Source: a virus
Length of the DNA: 27,131 nucleotides
Virus record (IMG/VR): IMGVR_UViG_3300031673_000388
Location: 1-27,131 of that record
Strand: one strand, 5' to 3'
Shown one piece after another: positions 7,762-16,374 of the stretch (its first letter is position 1; each line of letters opens with the position of its first letter). The notes beneath the pieces are model-generated. The model saw nothing but the letters and a program-made list of their open reading frames with translations, was not told the DNA's origin and did not search any database. The position numbers and the translations under genes were made by a program.

Positions 7762-8809
7762 ACAATTACAAGAGTATATGCCTAGGCACACTGCGTTATT
7801 TGGTGATGACTTTAGCGTAAGCTCAATGACTAGAGCAGGTACTACAGTAACAGTTATAACTACCTCGGCGCATGGATTAGTTAGTAGCGACAAAGTTTTT
7901 ATATCTGGAGCTATCGCGCCCATCGGCATTAGCCCGCTCACACAAACAAACAATATCGCTACCGCTGTGACAGTATCGGATCACGATTTAACAGAAGGCT
8001 ATCAGTCTACGATAGAGATATCAGGTGCAGTAGAGACCGATTATAACGGTGATCATACTCTTTTAAAAGTGCCAAATAGGCGAAAGTTTACTTATCAAAT
8101 ATCAAATGACCCGACAAGTCCTGCAACTGGAACTCCAGTTTTGCATGATACTGGTTGGTACAATGGATATAATGGTTTACATCAAATAACAATTGTAGAC
8201 ACTACAACTTTTACTTTTGAAACAGACAAAGAGCCTAATAGTCCAGCGCAAGGTACTATTATCACTACGACAGCTACTAGGATAAGCGGTGCCGTCTCTA
8301 TCGAACGAGCAGCGGAGGCGTATACTCCTCAATCAGAAAACAGACCATGGCTATTTGTAGTTTTGGGAGACGTGACTGTTAGTAAAGATCGAGCGATGAA
8401 AAATGATGCAACTACTATTTCACATCCGGGCATACAGTATCGACAAAGACTTATCCAACCCTTTTCAATTTATATTTTTTTAGATGCTACTAATTCTATA
8501 GCCGGAAGAGAAGTGCGAGATTTAGCAGAAACAATAGCACTACCGCTCTATGCCTCTTTGCTCGGTACAAAAAATATTATATCTTATTTGTCAGAAGAGC
8601 AGTGGGCTGAAGTCACTTTTAACGGCCATAGATTTTTTGGATATAATGGAAGTTATTATATTCATGAATATAACTTTGAAACAGTCGGAGATATCACATA
8701 CAATGATACGGTGGGCGAAGGTGTAAACGTTGCTTTCCGCGATATTGATTTAAGTTTTGTAGATGGGAAAGCAATTGCGGCTATAGATTTAGATGAGGAG
8801 CCTTTATAG
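7739..8809 (+). CDS. Neck / tail-terminator-like protein with inserted repeat modules
   Basis: The start is GTG 7739, preceded by AAAGGAG at ideal spacing and lying 23 bp inside the gp10-like gene. The product is 356 residues. N-terminal residues 1-29 and the C-terminal part (about 175-356, with ENRPWLFVVLGDVTVSKDR and QRLIQPFSIYIFLDATNS) look like a small neck or tail-terminator protein, matching its place between gp10 and DUF2635. Residues 30-174 are an insertion of repeated beta modules marked by AHGLVSSDKVFISGA, YNGDHTLL, YNGLHQITIVDTTTFTF and PxSPAxGT motifs. Without the insertion the protein would be about 210 residues. The terminator role is inferred from order; the insertion is plain in the sequence. 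Confidence 0.7.
   Translation: MRCEDVIRQLQEYMPRHTALFGDDFSVSSMTRAGTTVTVITTSAHGLVSSDKVFISGAIAPIGISPLTQTNNIATAVTVSDHDLTEGYQSTIEISGAVETDYNGDHTLLKVPNRRKFTYQISNDPTSPATGTPVLHDTGWYNGYNGLHQITIVDTTTFTFETDKEPNSPAQGTIITTTATRISGAVSIERAAEAYTPQSENRPWLFVVLGDVTVSKDRAMKNDATTISHPGIQYRQRLIQPFSIYIFLDATNSIAGREVRDLAETIALPLYASLLGTKNIISYLSEEQWAEVTFNGHRFFGYNGSYYIHEYNFETVGDITYNDTVGEGVNVAFRDIDLSFVDGKAIAAIDLDEEPL
7826..8260 (+). other. Nested beta-module insertion within the neck gene
   Basis: Coding for residues 30-174. An outer copy appears to start at TRAGTTVTVITTSAHGL and SDKVFISGA (30-58), break at about residue 66, and resume at YNGYNGLHQITIVDTTTFTF through PNSPAQGTI (141-174). Between them lies a second, complete copy at about 67-135 (bases 7937-8143): ATAVTVSDHDL, STIEISGA, YNGDHTLL, FTYQISNDPTSPATGT. 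A third copy is found in the baseplate J-like protein (bases 16752-16973). The split is read by eye. Confidence 0.6.
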
Positions 8810-9009
8810 TGAAAATTAAAGTGAGATTAAATGTTGCGTTAAAGCATTATTCTAAAGATACTATCCTAGATCTTGATGTTGATGAGAGAGGCATTTTTAT
8901 AGATAGATATTGGCGTAAACGTTTTAAAGATTCTAAAATAGATAGTTGTATTGAGATAATCAATACTAAAAAACAAATTAAAAAAGTTACAGAGAAGGAG
9001 GTATCCTGA
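8809..9009 (+). CDS. DUF2635-family small tail protein
   Basis: A 66-residue basic protein starting at GTG 8809, overlapping the previous stop by 1 bp and with GAGGAG about 10 bp upstream. The segment LDLDVDERGIFIDRYWRKRF matches the conserved pattern of DUF2635, the small protein that lies just before the sheath gene in Mu-like phages (the place of Mu gp38). Its exact role is not known. Its last codons carry the strong AAGGAGG site of the sheath gene. Confidence 0.75.
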   Translation: MKIKVRLNVALKHYSKDTILDLDVDERGIFIDRYWRKRFKDSKIDSCIEIINTKKQIKKVTEKEVS

Positions 9010-10556
9010 TGACTATTTCTAAACCAGAAGTTACAGTTAATATAGTTAGTGCACAAAATTTAGTGGGCTTGAGTTCACAGAAAATACTGTTTGTTGGACA
9101 AATGACATCCGCGGGTACTGCTACAGCAGGAGCACTTGTTGAAGACATAGATAATACGGGCATAGAGGATACGTTGTTTGGTGCTAAGTCTATGCTTGCG
9201 GCAATGATTAGGGCTGCAAAAAGAATAAATAAACAAGTTAGATTTGATGCTATTCCTCTTGATGATGCCGCAGGAACTGAGGCAACAGCGAGCATAGCTT
9301 TTGCCGGTGCAGCTACCGCAGCCGGAACTCTAACTTTCTATATCGGATCTAAAAAGAATAACGCTTACGAGATAGATGTTGCGTTAACAGATACTGGAGC
9401 TGAGATATCCGCGGCTTTAGTTGCCGCGATTACTGCGGACACGCACGCATGTGCTACAGCTGTTGTGGATAGTTTGGCTGCAGATTTAACCTACGTGCAC
9501 GCAGGCTTAGAGGGTAATTTTGTTACTATAAAAATAGAAGGCTCAGTCGCAGGTATTACACCAACGATTACCGGTTTTGCTAGCGGCGCAACTAATCCAA
9601 CGTTAACTGGTATTTTTGATGTTGCTGAAGGTATAAGATACCAAACTGTTGTTTGGCCCTCAAGCTATGTTACAACTACTGTTAACTCTTTTTTAGAGGA
9701 TCGGTGGAATGTTAGTAATCAAGTATTAGACGGTGTGTACATTACTGAAAAGATAGATACCCTAGCTAATTTAAAAACTGCAGCGGGTCTTCTTAATTAT
9801 AAGTCAGCTAATTTATTAGGTAATGATTCTGTCAGTATTGCAGCTAGTCATATTGGCGGCTCTCTAGTTGAATTGCCGCATGTCGTTTCCGCGCAATATG
9901 CTGCAATTAGAGCTTTGCGCTTAGAAGATGGAACAGATATCAGTAGGTATGTTATTTCTCCTTACGGGGCTAGAGATTCTTTCGGGGGTATTGCAATATC
10001 TTCTTTACCGTACGCAAACACTCCTTTTTATGAATTATCAACTATAGATACTGGACTGGGCTTTTCTATAGAAGAAGTAGACGAATTAGAAGAAGTTGGC
10101 ATTACAGTGCTAGGAGATAACCTCGCGAATACTCAAGTTATATTAGGGAATGCTGTCACAACGTACAAAACAGACGCAGGTGCTAATCCCGATCTTAGTT
10201 TTAAATATTTAAATTATGTTGATACAATAAGTTCTATCAGAGAATATTATGTAAATAATTTTAAAGCTAGATTTGCAGACAGTAGGTTAACAGCTGGTGA
10301 TCTAGTTCAAGGTAGAAGTATGGCTAATGCGCAATCTATCCGTGCTTTCGCAATAGGAATATTTACTACACTAAGCGGGTCTGACTATGTGTTAACGCAG
10401 GCTGGTGAAGATGCTCGAAATTATTTTATTAATAACTTAGTTGTAGCTTTAGATTTAAGTTTAGGAAAAGTAACTATAACTATGAAATGCCCAATCGTAA
10501 CTCAACTAAGAGAGATCATTGCTACTTTGCAATTATCGTTTGTAACTGCCGGTTAA
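9009..10556 (+). CDS. Contractile tail sheath protein
   Basis: A 515-residue protein of the Mu gpL-like tail sheath family. Features: N-terminal PEVTVNIVSAQNLVGLSSQK and ILFVGQMTSAG; an inserted Ala/Gly-rich beta domain at about residues 95-205; then YQTVVWPSSYVTTTVNSFLE and DRWN, and a C-terminal region with GRSMANAQSIRAF, SDYVLTQAG and a LDLSLGKVTITMKCPIVTQL segment used for subunit linkage in sheaths. It forms the outer contractile tube that drives DNA delivery. AAGGAGGT precedes ATG 9009, one of the best ribosome sites in the window, in keeping with a high-copy product. It marks the phage as a myovirus morphotype. Confidence 0.93.
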   Translation: MTISKPEVTVNIVSAQNLVGLSSQKILFVGQMTSAGTATAGALVEDIDNTGIEDTLFGAKSMLAAMIRAAKRINKQVRFDAIPLDDAAGTEATASIAFAGAATAAGTLTFYIGSKKNNAYEIDVALTDTGAEISAALVAAITADTHACATAVVDSLAADLTYVHAGLEGNFVTIKIEGSVAGITPTITGFASGATNPTLTGIFDVAEGIRYQTVVWPSSYVTTTVNSFLEDRWNVSNQVLDGVYITEKIDTLANLKTAAGLLNYKSANLLGNDSVSIAASHIGGSLVELPHVVSAQYAAIRALRLEDGTDISRYVISPYGARDSFGGIAISSLPYANTPFYELSTIDTGLGFSIEEVDELEEVGITVLGDNLANTQVILGNAVTTYKTDAGANPDLSFKYLNYVDTISSIREYYVNNFKARFADSRLTAGDLVQGRSMANAQSIRAFAIGIFTTLSGSDYVLTQAGEDARNYFINNLVVALDLSLGKVTITMKCPIVTQLREIIATLQLSFVTAG

Positions 10557-10574
10557 TTTTAGGAGAACAGAATT

Positions 10575-10964
10575 ATGTCATTATTAAGTATAAGTACCCC
10601 TACGGTTTTGATTAACAATATAAGCTATGGAATAGTACCTAATAGTTTCTCGTTTACAGAGGGCTTTGGTGAGCAGACAGTTAGGGCGCAATCAGCGGGT
10701 GGTGGTTCTGTCGCACAAGTTTATAGTGATAACGCTGAGATGAAATATTCAACAGTTAAATTTAGTATGTTTAATATTAATTTAGACATTGAGCGTATAC
10801 GCGGATGGAAAGCTAACAGAAATGAAAATGTTATTGAAGTTATAGATTCAAATTCAAATTTTGCAAGAACTTTTAAAGCTGCGGCATTAACTGGTGATTA
10901 CGAGGTTCAGTTATCAGCTGATGGTGTGATTGATCTCGAATGGAAAAGTGCTCCTGCTCAATAA
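10575..10964 (+). CDS. Tail tube protein (Mu gpM-like)
   Basis: A 129-residue protein directly after the sheath, the usual place and size of the Mu gpM-like tube protein. Visible features are VLINNISYGIVPNSFSFTEG, a loop with VRAQSAGGGSVAQVYS, AEMKYSTVKFSMFNINLDIE and a C-terminal DYEVQLSADGVIDLEWKS strand pair. It polymerises into the inner tube through which DNA passes. AGGAGA lies about 9 bp before the ATG. Confidence 0.85.
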   Translation: MSLLSISTPTVLINNISYGIVPNSFSFTEGFGEQTVRAQSAGGGSVAQVYSDNAEMKYSTVKFSMFNINLDIERIRGWKANRNENVIEVIDSNSNFARTFKAAALTGDYEVQLSADGVIDLEWKSAPAQ

Positions 10965-11045
10965 TAGGTATCCTTAAAGTACCAATATTGTTTTTGTATG
11001 TTTTGTGTGCTAGCCTTATTTATTTTTATTATTAGGGGTAAAAAC

Positions 11046-11513
11046 ATGTCTAAAAAACAATTTGAATTTATTTTGTCTGATGAAATTTCGTATGCATATA
11101 AAGGCGATATGAAAAAGACAACATTACTAGTATTAAAATCTCCGGCTAGCGAACAGGGATTTTCCGCACGCAGGCTTCAGCAATTTATAATGCGAGCTTT
11201 TAAAGAAAATCAAGCTGCACAGAAAATAGAAAATACACAGTCGCAACAATCTGCTCAAGAAGTTTCTGATCAAGAAATCCCCGGTGAGATCCTACTTGGA
11301 TTATTATTTATGTCGGATAATATAAAAATTGAAGATGTGGAGAAAGAATTTAAAAGCTTAATGACTTCAGGCTGTTGTTTTCTCGGCGGGGAAACGCCTC
11401 TTACTTCAGAAAAATATGATAAAATAAGTATTGAGGATACTACTAAGCTGATGGGGGAATATTTAGCTAATTTTTTGTTACTATCTCTTCTTTCCCCGAA
11501 GAGGACGAGCTAG
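11046..11513 (+). CDS. Tail assembly chaperone, zero-frame product
   Basis: A 155-residue product from ATG 11046 (MSKKQFEF), which has AGGGG just upstream; an in-frame ATG at 10998 would add a hydrophobic 16-residue leader and lacks a ribosome site. It lies between tube and tape measure, the fixed place of tail assembly chaperones, which coat the tape measure during tail building. The N-terminal half is beta-like; the middle is Gln-rich (QSQQSAQEVSDQE); the C-terminal half is helical. The zero frame ends at TAG 11511-11513, but a -1 frame extends the protein (see the longer product). Confidence 0.8.
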   Translation: MSKKQFEFILSDEISYAYKGDMKKTTLLVLKSPASEQGFSARRLQQFIMRAFKENQAAQKIENTQSQQSAQEVSDQEIPGEILLGLLFMSDNIKIEDVEKEFKSLMTSGCCFLGGETPLTSEKYDKISIEDTTKLMGEYLANFLLLSLLSPKRTS

Positions 11514-11665
11514 GATATTTAATCGCAAATATTATTTTATTTTATAAAGGTGGGATATCTTATGGGTATGCTCAGAAAACACCGGTATTAGAGTTATTTG
11601 AATTGTCTGAATACGCTGCTCGAATTAATCGAGAGATCGAAAAGCAATCAAAACAAAAAAACTAG
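11046..11665 (+). CDS. Tail assembly chaperone, -1 frameshift extension product
   Basis: The expected product of a programmed -1 shift at 11471-11477: zero frame from 11046 through 11477 (144 codons), then re-reading base 11477 in the -1 frame to TAG 11663-11665, adding 62 residues for a total of 206. The added part runs VTISSFPEEDELGYL, then LFYKGGISYGYAQ, then ELSEYAARINREIEKQS. It looks like real protein and fills what would otherwise be a 175 bp gap before the tape measure gene. The -1 frame is closed by TAA at 11468-11470, so the shift must occur downstream of that. Such paired chaperones (gpG/gpGT of lambda, Mu gp41/gp42 region) are common in long-tailed phages. Efficiency cannot be read from sequence. 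Confidence 0.75.
11471..11477 (+). promoter_or_regulatory. Slippery heptamer T TTT TTG for -1 frameshift
   Basis: In the zero frame the codons read AAT TTT TTG; the heptamer T TTT TTG fits the X XXY YYZ rule, and both tRNAs can re-pair as TTT TTT after a one-base slip. It lies at the very first place where the -1 frame becomes open (after TAA 11468-11470) and 34 bases before the zero-frame stop. I did not find an obvious strong downstream stem by eye. Confidence 0.7.
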
Positions 11666-11688
11666 TGTGCGAGTATAGAGGTTAGGCT

Positions 11689-13023
11689 ATGGCTGAAAAT
11701 ACAATTGTATACACGATTCGAGCAAATGACGCTTTTAGTAGTGTTGCCAAACGGATAAATGCTGCTACTAAATCCATGGATAAACATGTTGCCGGACTTG
11801 ATGCGCGTATGAAAGCTTTTGGTAGGCGGACATCAGGTGTTGGTAGGTATTTGTCTTTACGACTAAGCGCGCCCATACTAGCACTCGGGGGCTATGCGGT
11901 CCATGCATACGCTAAGATGGAGAAACTACAGACATCTTTTAGTATTTTGTTGAGAAGTGCTGCGGCAGGTAAAGGTCTTATTGAGTATCTAAACAAATTC
12001 ACAATGGGGGCGCCATTTGATATTCAAGAAGTTGCGTCAGCTACTAAAACCATGCTTAGTTTCGGCATGAGTTTACAACAAGTTAAGGCGAATTTAAGCA
12101 TGGTCGGGGATGTTGCTGCGGCAACAGGTATGCCGATGCAGCAGCTAGCTAGATACTTAGGTCGTATATCGGCTATAGGATATATTCCAGCAGGAGCACT
12201 GGGCACAATGGGTAGCTATGGTATTCCTGCGGTTAAAAGTTTTGCTAAAATTATAGGTATATCACAAAAAGAAGTCCTTAAGTTAGCTGCGGCAGGGAAA
12301 ATTACATTTCCTATTTTTTTAAGTCTGATGGGTAAAATGACAGGTAAAGGAGGTGCGTTTTATCAAATGATGATAAAACAATCTGAGACTTTAACGGGTA
12401 GACTTTCTTTATTACACAATAGAATTTTTTCGATAAGTCGTAAACTAGGAGATTTAATTGTAACCCAGCTAAAACTTAAAGAGGTTGTTTCAGCTGTATC
12501 TAATGCTCTACAACCTCTTTATGATAATTTTAGTAAATTAGTTGAAAAACATCCCCTTTTAATGAAAATTGCAATAGCTTTTGGCGTAATAGGAGTCGTA
12601 TTACCCCCAATACTAATAGCCATAGGTTTGTTTACAACACTAATGGCGGCTCTTCTTGCGCCAACTAATCTGATTGTCGCTGGGATTATTGCTGCAGGAG
12701 CAGCTGCGGTACTCTTATACCGAAAATTTTGGATGTTTAGAATGATTGTAAAAGGGATTGGTGACTTAATAAATTATACTATTGTTAAACCTATTATGTT
12801 TTTACTCGATCATTTGCATTCTGGAACTTATGGGCATCCAAATAGACAGATGGTTGGTGGTTTAGTCGGTGGACTGCTAGGTGGAAATAACGCATCTGCA
12901 ACGATGGATATTAATTTAAACGCTCCAGCCGGCGTTGTGAAAAGTACAGCGCTTTCAGCTAAAGGTTTTGGTAGTGCTAATTTGTCAGGACTAGGCAAGA
13001 ACATGTTTAAGGGAGCTTTTTAA
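11689..13023 (+). CDS. Tail tape measure protein (short)
   Basis: A 444-residue protein after the chaperone genes. It has an N-terminal segment with IVYTIRANDAFSSVAKRINA, conserved tape-measure elements (YAKMEKLQTSFSILL, FTMGAPFDIQEVASATKTML and LARYLGRISAIG), a strongly hydrophobic region at about residues 286-345 (AIAFGVIGVVLPPILIAIG and LIVAGIIAAGAAAVLLY) that could insert in the host inner membrane, and a C-terminus with ATMDINLNAPAGVVKSTAL like Mu-type tape proteins. It sets tail length and is ejected with the DNA. At about 0.15 nm per residue this predicts a short tail of very roughly 65 nm. The start has AGAGGTTAGG upstream. Confidence 0.9.
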   Translation: MAENTIVYTIRANDAFSSVAKRINAATKSMDKHVAGLDARMKAFGRRTSGVGRYLSLRLSAPILALGGYAVHAYAKMEKLQTSFSILLRSAAAGKGLIEYLNKFTMGAPFDIQEVASATKTMLSFGMSLQQVKANLSMVGDVAAATGMPMQQLARYLGRISAIGYIPAGALGTMGSYGIPAVKSFAKIIGISQKEVLKLAAAGKITFPIFLSLMGKMTGKGGAFYQMMIKQSETLTGRLSLLHNRIFSISRKLGDLIVTQLKLKEVVSAVSNALQPLYDNFSKLVEKHPLLMKIAIAFGVIGVVLPPILIAIGLFTTLMAALLAPTNLIVAGIIAAGAAAVLLYRKFWMFRMIVKGIGDLINYTIVKPIMFLLDHLHSGTYGHPNRQMVGGLVGGLLGGNNASATMDINLNAPAGVVKSTALSAKGFGSANLSGLGKNMFKGAF

Positions 13024-13026
13024 TTA

Positions 13027-14211
13027 ATGTTTGAAAAATTGAGACAAGCTTCGTTCAAAGGAGTACCTTTTTTAGTAGATACTACGAGCACTACAGCGGG
13101 TCGTAAAACAGCTACACATGAATATATCAATCAAGGTCAGCGATATGTAGAAGATCTCGGACGTTTACGAAAGACTTTTAATATATCAGGATTTATTACA
13201 GAGCCAAATTACGTACTAAAAAGAGATGCTTTAATTCTTGCGCTAGAGACGGAGGGGCTCGCACCGCTAGTCCATCCGACACTCGGAATATATAATGTAG
13301 TACCAAAACCCTACACTTTAACTGAGGATATGTCCTCCATTAACATTGCAACTTTTGAGATGGTTTTTGAAGAAGCGCAGTTACCGATTTACCCGATTGA
13401 CTCGGGTAATAGTGTATCAAAATTGATAAACAGTATTGACAGTGTTTTAGACGGAGTACAGGATTATATTGGTAACTCGTTTGAATTAATTTATAGTAAT
13501 GTTGCAAATCTAGCTGACATCGGTTTTAAAATAGATTATGTAGTTAGTGCGTATCAAAGTGCTGTAGAGTCCTCAGGCACGGGATATACTTCAACTGTTA
13601 ATAATTTTTCAGCTACACTAAATGATCTACAGATAAATAAAATAAAAAAAGTATATAGCCCGGATGATTTAGCTAATTCGTTTAGATCTATCGGGGATCA
13701 AACCTCTAATTTAGCACCAAATGCACTTAGTAATTTTAATCTTAATAAAAAACTTTTCCATTTCGGAGAATCAGATATACCCTTTATTGCTGATACTGGA
13801 TCTTTGATAGAAAGGCAATCTAATAGAGATATATTAAATGCTGCTATAAATATTATGTGTTTAACAAACGCCTATCTTAATGCAGTTCAGTTGACCTATG
13901 AAACTTTAACAGATCTAAAAAATATTCAAGATATTTTAGAAGACCAGTTTAATTATATTTTAAATTTACAAGAATTACCCGAGGAGACTTTAGAAATACT
14001 AAAAGAGATACGCGTATACGCTATGGCTTTTTTTGAAAAAGAGCAAATCATTGTCTATAAGATCTCTCAGATTAACGTAAATACTACAACTATGCGCGAA
14101 TTAACATATAGATATTACGGTAATTTAGATAATTATGATGAGTTAATAGCTTTAAATAATACGCTAAATCCATCATATATAGAAGGGGATATATCGGTAT
14201 TAACATTATGA
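13027..14211 (+). CDS. Mu gp43/gpN-like baseplate protein (DNA circulation N-terminal family)
   Basis: A 394-residue protein. The N-terminus is characteristic: FEKLRQASFKGVPFLVDTTS, then RKTATHEYINQGQRYVEDLG, LRKTFNISGFI and HPTLGIYNVVPKPYTLTED, matching the family named for 'DNA circulation' (Mu gpN) that is now regarded as a baseplate-hub component. The C-terminus ends with MRELTYRYYGNLDNYDELIA and LNNTLNPSYIEGD, a LysM-like segment. It starts 3 bp after the tape measure gene and overlaps the next gene by 4 bp, keeping the Mu order. Confidence 0.87.
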   Translation: MFEKLRQASFKGVPFLVDTTSTTAGRKTATHEYINQGQRYVEDLGRLRKTFNISGFITEPNYVLKRDALILALETEGLAPLVHPTLGIYNVVPKPYTLTEDMSSINIATFEMVFEEAQLPIYPIDSGNSVSKLINSIDSVLDGVQDYIGNSFELIYSNVANLADIGFKIDYVVSAYQSAVESSGTGYTSTVNNFSATLNDLQINKIKKVYSPDDLANSFRSIGDQTSNLAPNALSNFNLNKKLFHFGESDIPFIADTGSLIERQSNRDILNAAINIMCLTNAYLNAVQLTYETLTDLKNIQDILEDQFNYILNLQELPEETLEILKEIRVYAMAFFEKEQIIVYKISQINVNTTTMRELTYRYYGNLDNYDELIALNNTLNPSYIEGDISVLTL

Positions 14212-15341
14212 TTACTTTAGAGATTGAGGGCACAGAGTTTACAGGATTTCAAGAGGCTACTCTAAGTAAAAGTTTTGACAGCGCATCTGCACAGTTTACA
14301 GCTACAATATCCTCAACGCTTCCGATTGAAAATCCGATAAAAGTGGGCAATAGCGTTAGGGTTTTAGTTGATGGTTTTATTGCGTTAACGGGTTTTGTTG
14401 ATCGCCTAGATAGCGATTTTTCATCCGACGACCACACAATAACAGTGCGCGGTCGTGATAAAACCGCTGATCTAATCGATTCTACAATTTCAGAAGATAT
14501 ATCAGTTAGTACGCCAACGACATTAACTAAACTAGCAAAACAGGTCATTAGTAATATAGGTTCTGACATAGAGGTTGTAAGTTACATTCCTGATGAGACT
14601 TTTGATATAGACGATAATTTGACCGCGCAGACAGGGGAGTCTGCGTTTGATTTTATAGAGGGGTATTGTAGAAAATTACAAGTTATAGCTACAACAGACG
14701 GTCTCGGTCGCTTAATTTTTACGCGAGCAAGCTCTACAAACAAAGCCGCGGTGATGCTTATAAACCAGAAAGACGGGACCCAAAATAATGTGTTGAGAGG
14801 ATCTTTCTATGTAGATCACTCGCAGCGATATCACACGTATACAATTTTATCGCAAGGAAATGCCATCGGAGAGATCAACTTAGATTTAGATCTTGCAAGC
14901 CCTGCCGACATGGCTAATAGGAGTTTTACTGTGACAGATACAGAGATTAGAAGCTCTCGAGTTTTTAATAAAAATTCAGAAAAATCTGCTAATCAAGACC
15001 AATGCGAGGCGGAATGTAAATGGAATACGAATATAAAAAGAGCTAGATCATTTGCGTACACTGCGACCGTTGCCGGTCATGTGATGTCGCCAAATACCGA
15101 TATCTGGAGAACTAATGTTGTAGTTCATGTCATAGACGATTTTGCTGATTTACCATCCGCCTATTTGCTAATATCTGATTTAACTTTTAATTATTCAGAG
15201 GAGGGCTCAACAACGGATATCACGTGTGTAACATCTGATGCTTTTACGCTACAACCTGTTAAGCTTAAAAAGACATCAGTATCTGCGGCTACTCTTGAAT
15301 CGTTAGCAGAGTATGTAAAAAAAGAAGGAGTAACCGCATGA
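14208..15341 (+). CDS. Mu gp44/gpP-like baseplate hub protein
   Basis: A 377-residue protein, about the length of Mu gp44. It begins with beta strands (LEIEGTEFTGFQEATLSKSF) and has VGNSVRVLVDGFIALTGFVD, then HTITVRGRDKTADLIDSTI, all typical of the gp27-like hub family (phage late control D-like fold). It forms the trimeric hub that holds the central spike. It overlaps the upstream gene by 4 bp and the spike gene by 4 bp, so hub and spike are probably co-translated. Confidence 0.88.
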   Translation: MITLEIEGTEFTGFQEATLSKSFDSASAQFTATISSTLPIENPIKVGNSVRVLVDGFIALTGFVDRLDSDFSSDDHTITVRGRDKTADLIDSTISEDISVSTPTTLTKLAKQVISNIGSDIEVVSYIPDETFDIDDNLTAQTGESAFDFIEGYCRKLQVIATTDGLGRLIFTRASSTNKAAVMLINQKDGTQNNVLRGSFYVDHSQRYHTYTILSQGNAIGEINLDLDLASPADMANRSFTVTDTEIRSSRVFNKNSEKSANQDQCEAECKWNTNIKRARSFAYTATVAGHVMSPNTDIWRTNVVVHVIDDFADLPSAYLLISDLTFNYSEEGSTTDITCVTSDAFTLQPVKLKKTSVSAATLESLAEYVKKEGVTA

Positions 15342-15910
15342 TAAATACTATTAGAAATATGATAAAAAGAGCATATGTGACTTTAGTACACCAAGATACT
15401 AAAGTGTATTCTTACGCGCAGATAAGTTGTCTAGGGAATACTTTAGACGCTGAGACAATATACCCGTATGGTTTAAATGCTAGTGCTCCGTTGAATTCCG
15501 CGGCCGTAGTATTTAATATCCAAGGAGACGCTAGTAATAGATGTTGTATTTGCTATACTCCAGATAGACGATTCAAAGAGTTAAAAGCAGGTGAAGTACA
15601 GCTCGGAAATGTGCTAACGCAGGCAAGTATAAAATTCTCTGAAGATGGTAAAATTCAAATAGTAGCAGATGCTGATATCGAAATAACATCTAGTGCAAAA
15701 GTTAAGATAATTTCGAGTACAGATGTTGAAATAAATGCTGTAAATATTAAAATTACTGGAGACGTAGATATAACCGGTGATTTATCAGTGAGTGGGGCTA
15801 CGGCGCTAGGTGCTAGTGGTGCGGCTATTGCGAGAGTTGGCGATACTGTAGTCGTAAGTGGTAATCCAGGTACTATAACATCTGGGTCTAGTACTAACAC
15901 TTCAGCATAG
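15338..15910 (+). CDS. Mu gp45-like central spike protein with PAAR-like tip
   Basis: A 190-residue protein, about the size of Mu gp45. The N-terminal half is an OB-type region (RNMIKRAYVTLVHQDTKVYS, then YGLNASAPLNSAAVVFNIQG, then CICYTPDRRFKEL). Residues about 107-155 form a run of short alternating strands (KIQIVADADIEITSSAKVKI and so on), as in triple-stranded beta-helix spikes. The C-terminus, IARVGDTVVVSGNPGTITSG, resembles a short PAAR-like tip; the HxH iron motif of P2/Mu-type spikes is not present. It pierces the host outer membrane. GAAGGAG precedes the ATG. Confidence 0.85.
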   Translation: MINTIRNMIKRAYVTLVHQDTKVYSYAQISCLGNTLDAETIYPYGLNASAPLNSAAVVFNIQGDASNRCCICYTPDRRFKELKAGEVQLGNVLTQASIKFSEDGKIQIVADADIEITSSAKVKIISSTDVEINAVNIKITGDVDITGDLSVSGATALGASGAAIARVGDTVVVSGNPGTITSGSSTNTSA

Positions 15911-15918
15911 GATAAAAA

Positions 15919-16374
15919 ATGGCAACAATAGACATAGCCTTAGTTAAAACAGTAAATGGATATTTCGATATTGATTTTGCGACCAATGGGGATTTTATAC
16001 TAACTGAGGGACTCGATACGGCTTTGGATATGAGCATATTAGAGCAGCGGAGAGCAGACGCATCCGAAGTTGTGAGGCCAGAATTAAGGCGCGGCTGGTG
16101 GGGGAATACTTTAAACGATCTAGCTTTTGAGATAGGATCTAAACTATGGTTATTATCACAAGCTAGAAAAACACAAAGTACTTTGAACTCAGCAGAGGAT
16201 TATGCGCAAAATGCTTTAGAATGGATGCTAGCCGATGATCTTGTAGATGACATTAATGTAAATGCATACTTTGAAAATAACACTATGTATCTTAAGCTAG
16301 ATCTTTTAAAACAAAATAATTTAATACACACGGCTTTTTATGATGCCTTTGCGGCTTCGGGAGAAATTAACTAA
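15919..16374 (+). CDS. Mu gp46-like (gp25/gpW-like) baseplate wedge protein
   Basis: A 151-residue protein with strong family marks: DIALVKTVNGYFDIDF, GLDTALDMSILEQRRADASE, RRGWWGNTLNDLAFEIGSKL and LLSQARKTQSTLNSAEDYAQ with LEWML. These match Mu gp46, the sheath-initiator side of the baseplate wedge. It ends in TAATG, overlapping the gp47-like gene by 1 bp. Confidence 0.88.
   Translation: MATIDIALVKTVNGYFDIDFATNGDFILTEGLDTALDMSILEQRRADASEVVRPELRRGWWGNTLNDLAFEIGSKLWLLSQARKTQSTLNSAEDYAQNALEWMLADDLVDDINVNAYFENNTMYLKLDLLKQNNLIHTAFYDAFAASGEIN

Noticed and set aside
10998-11045. N-terminal hydrophobic extension of the tail chaperone from ATG 10998
   Set aside because: No ribosome site, and the ATG at 11046 has a clear one; tail chaperones do not carry signal-like leaders.
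10965-11045. Possible terminator (GGTA ... TACC then T-rich) between tube and chaperone genes
   Set aside because: A 4-bp stem is too weak, and termination here would cut off the rest of the tail operon.
11490-11499. CTTTCCCCG as the frameshift site
   Set aside because: Its phase does not fit X XXY YYZ in the zero frame; T TTT TTG at 11471 does.
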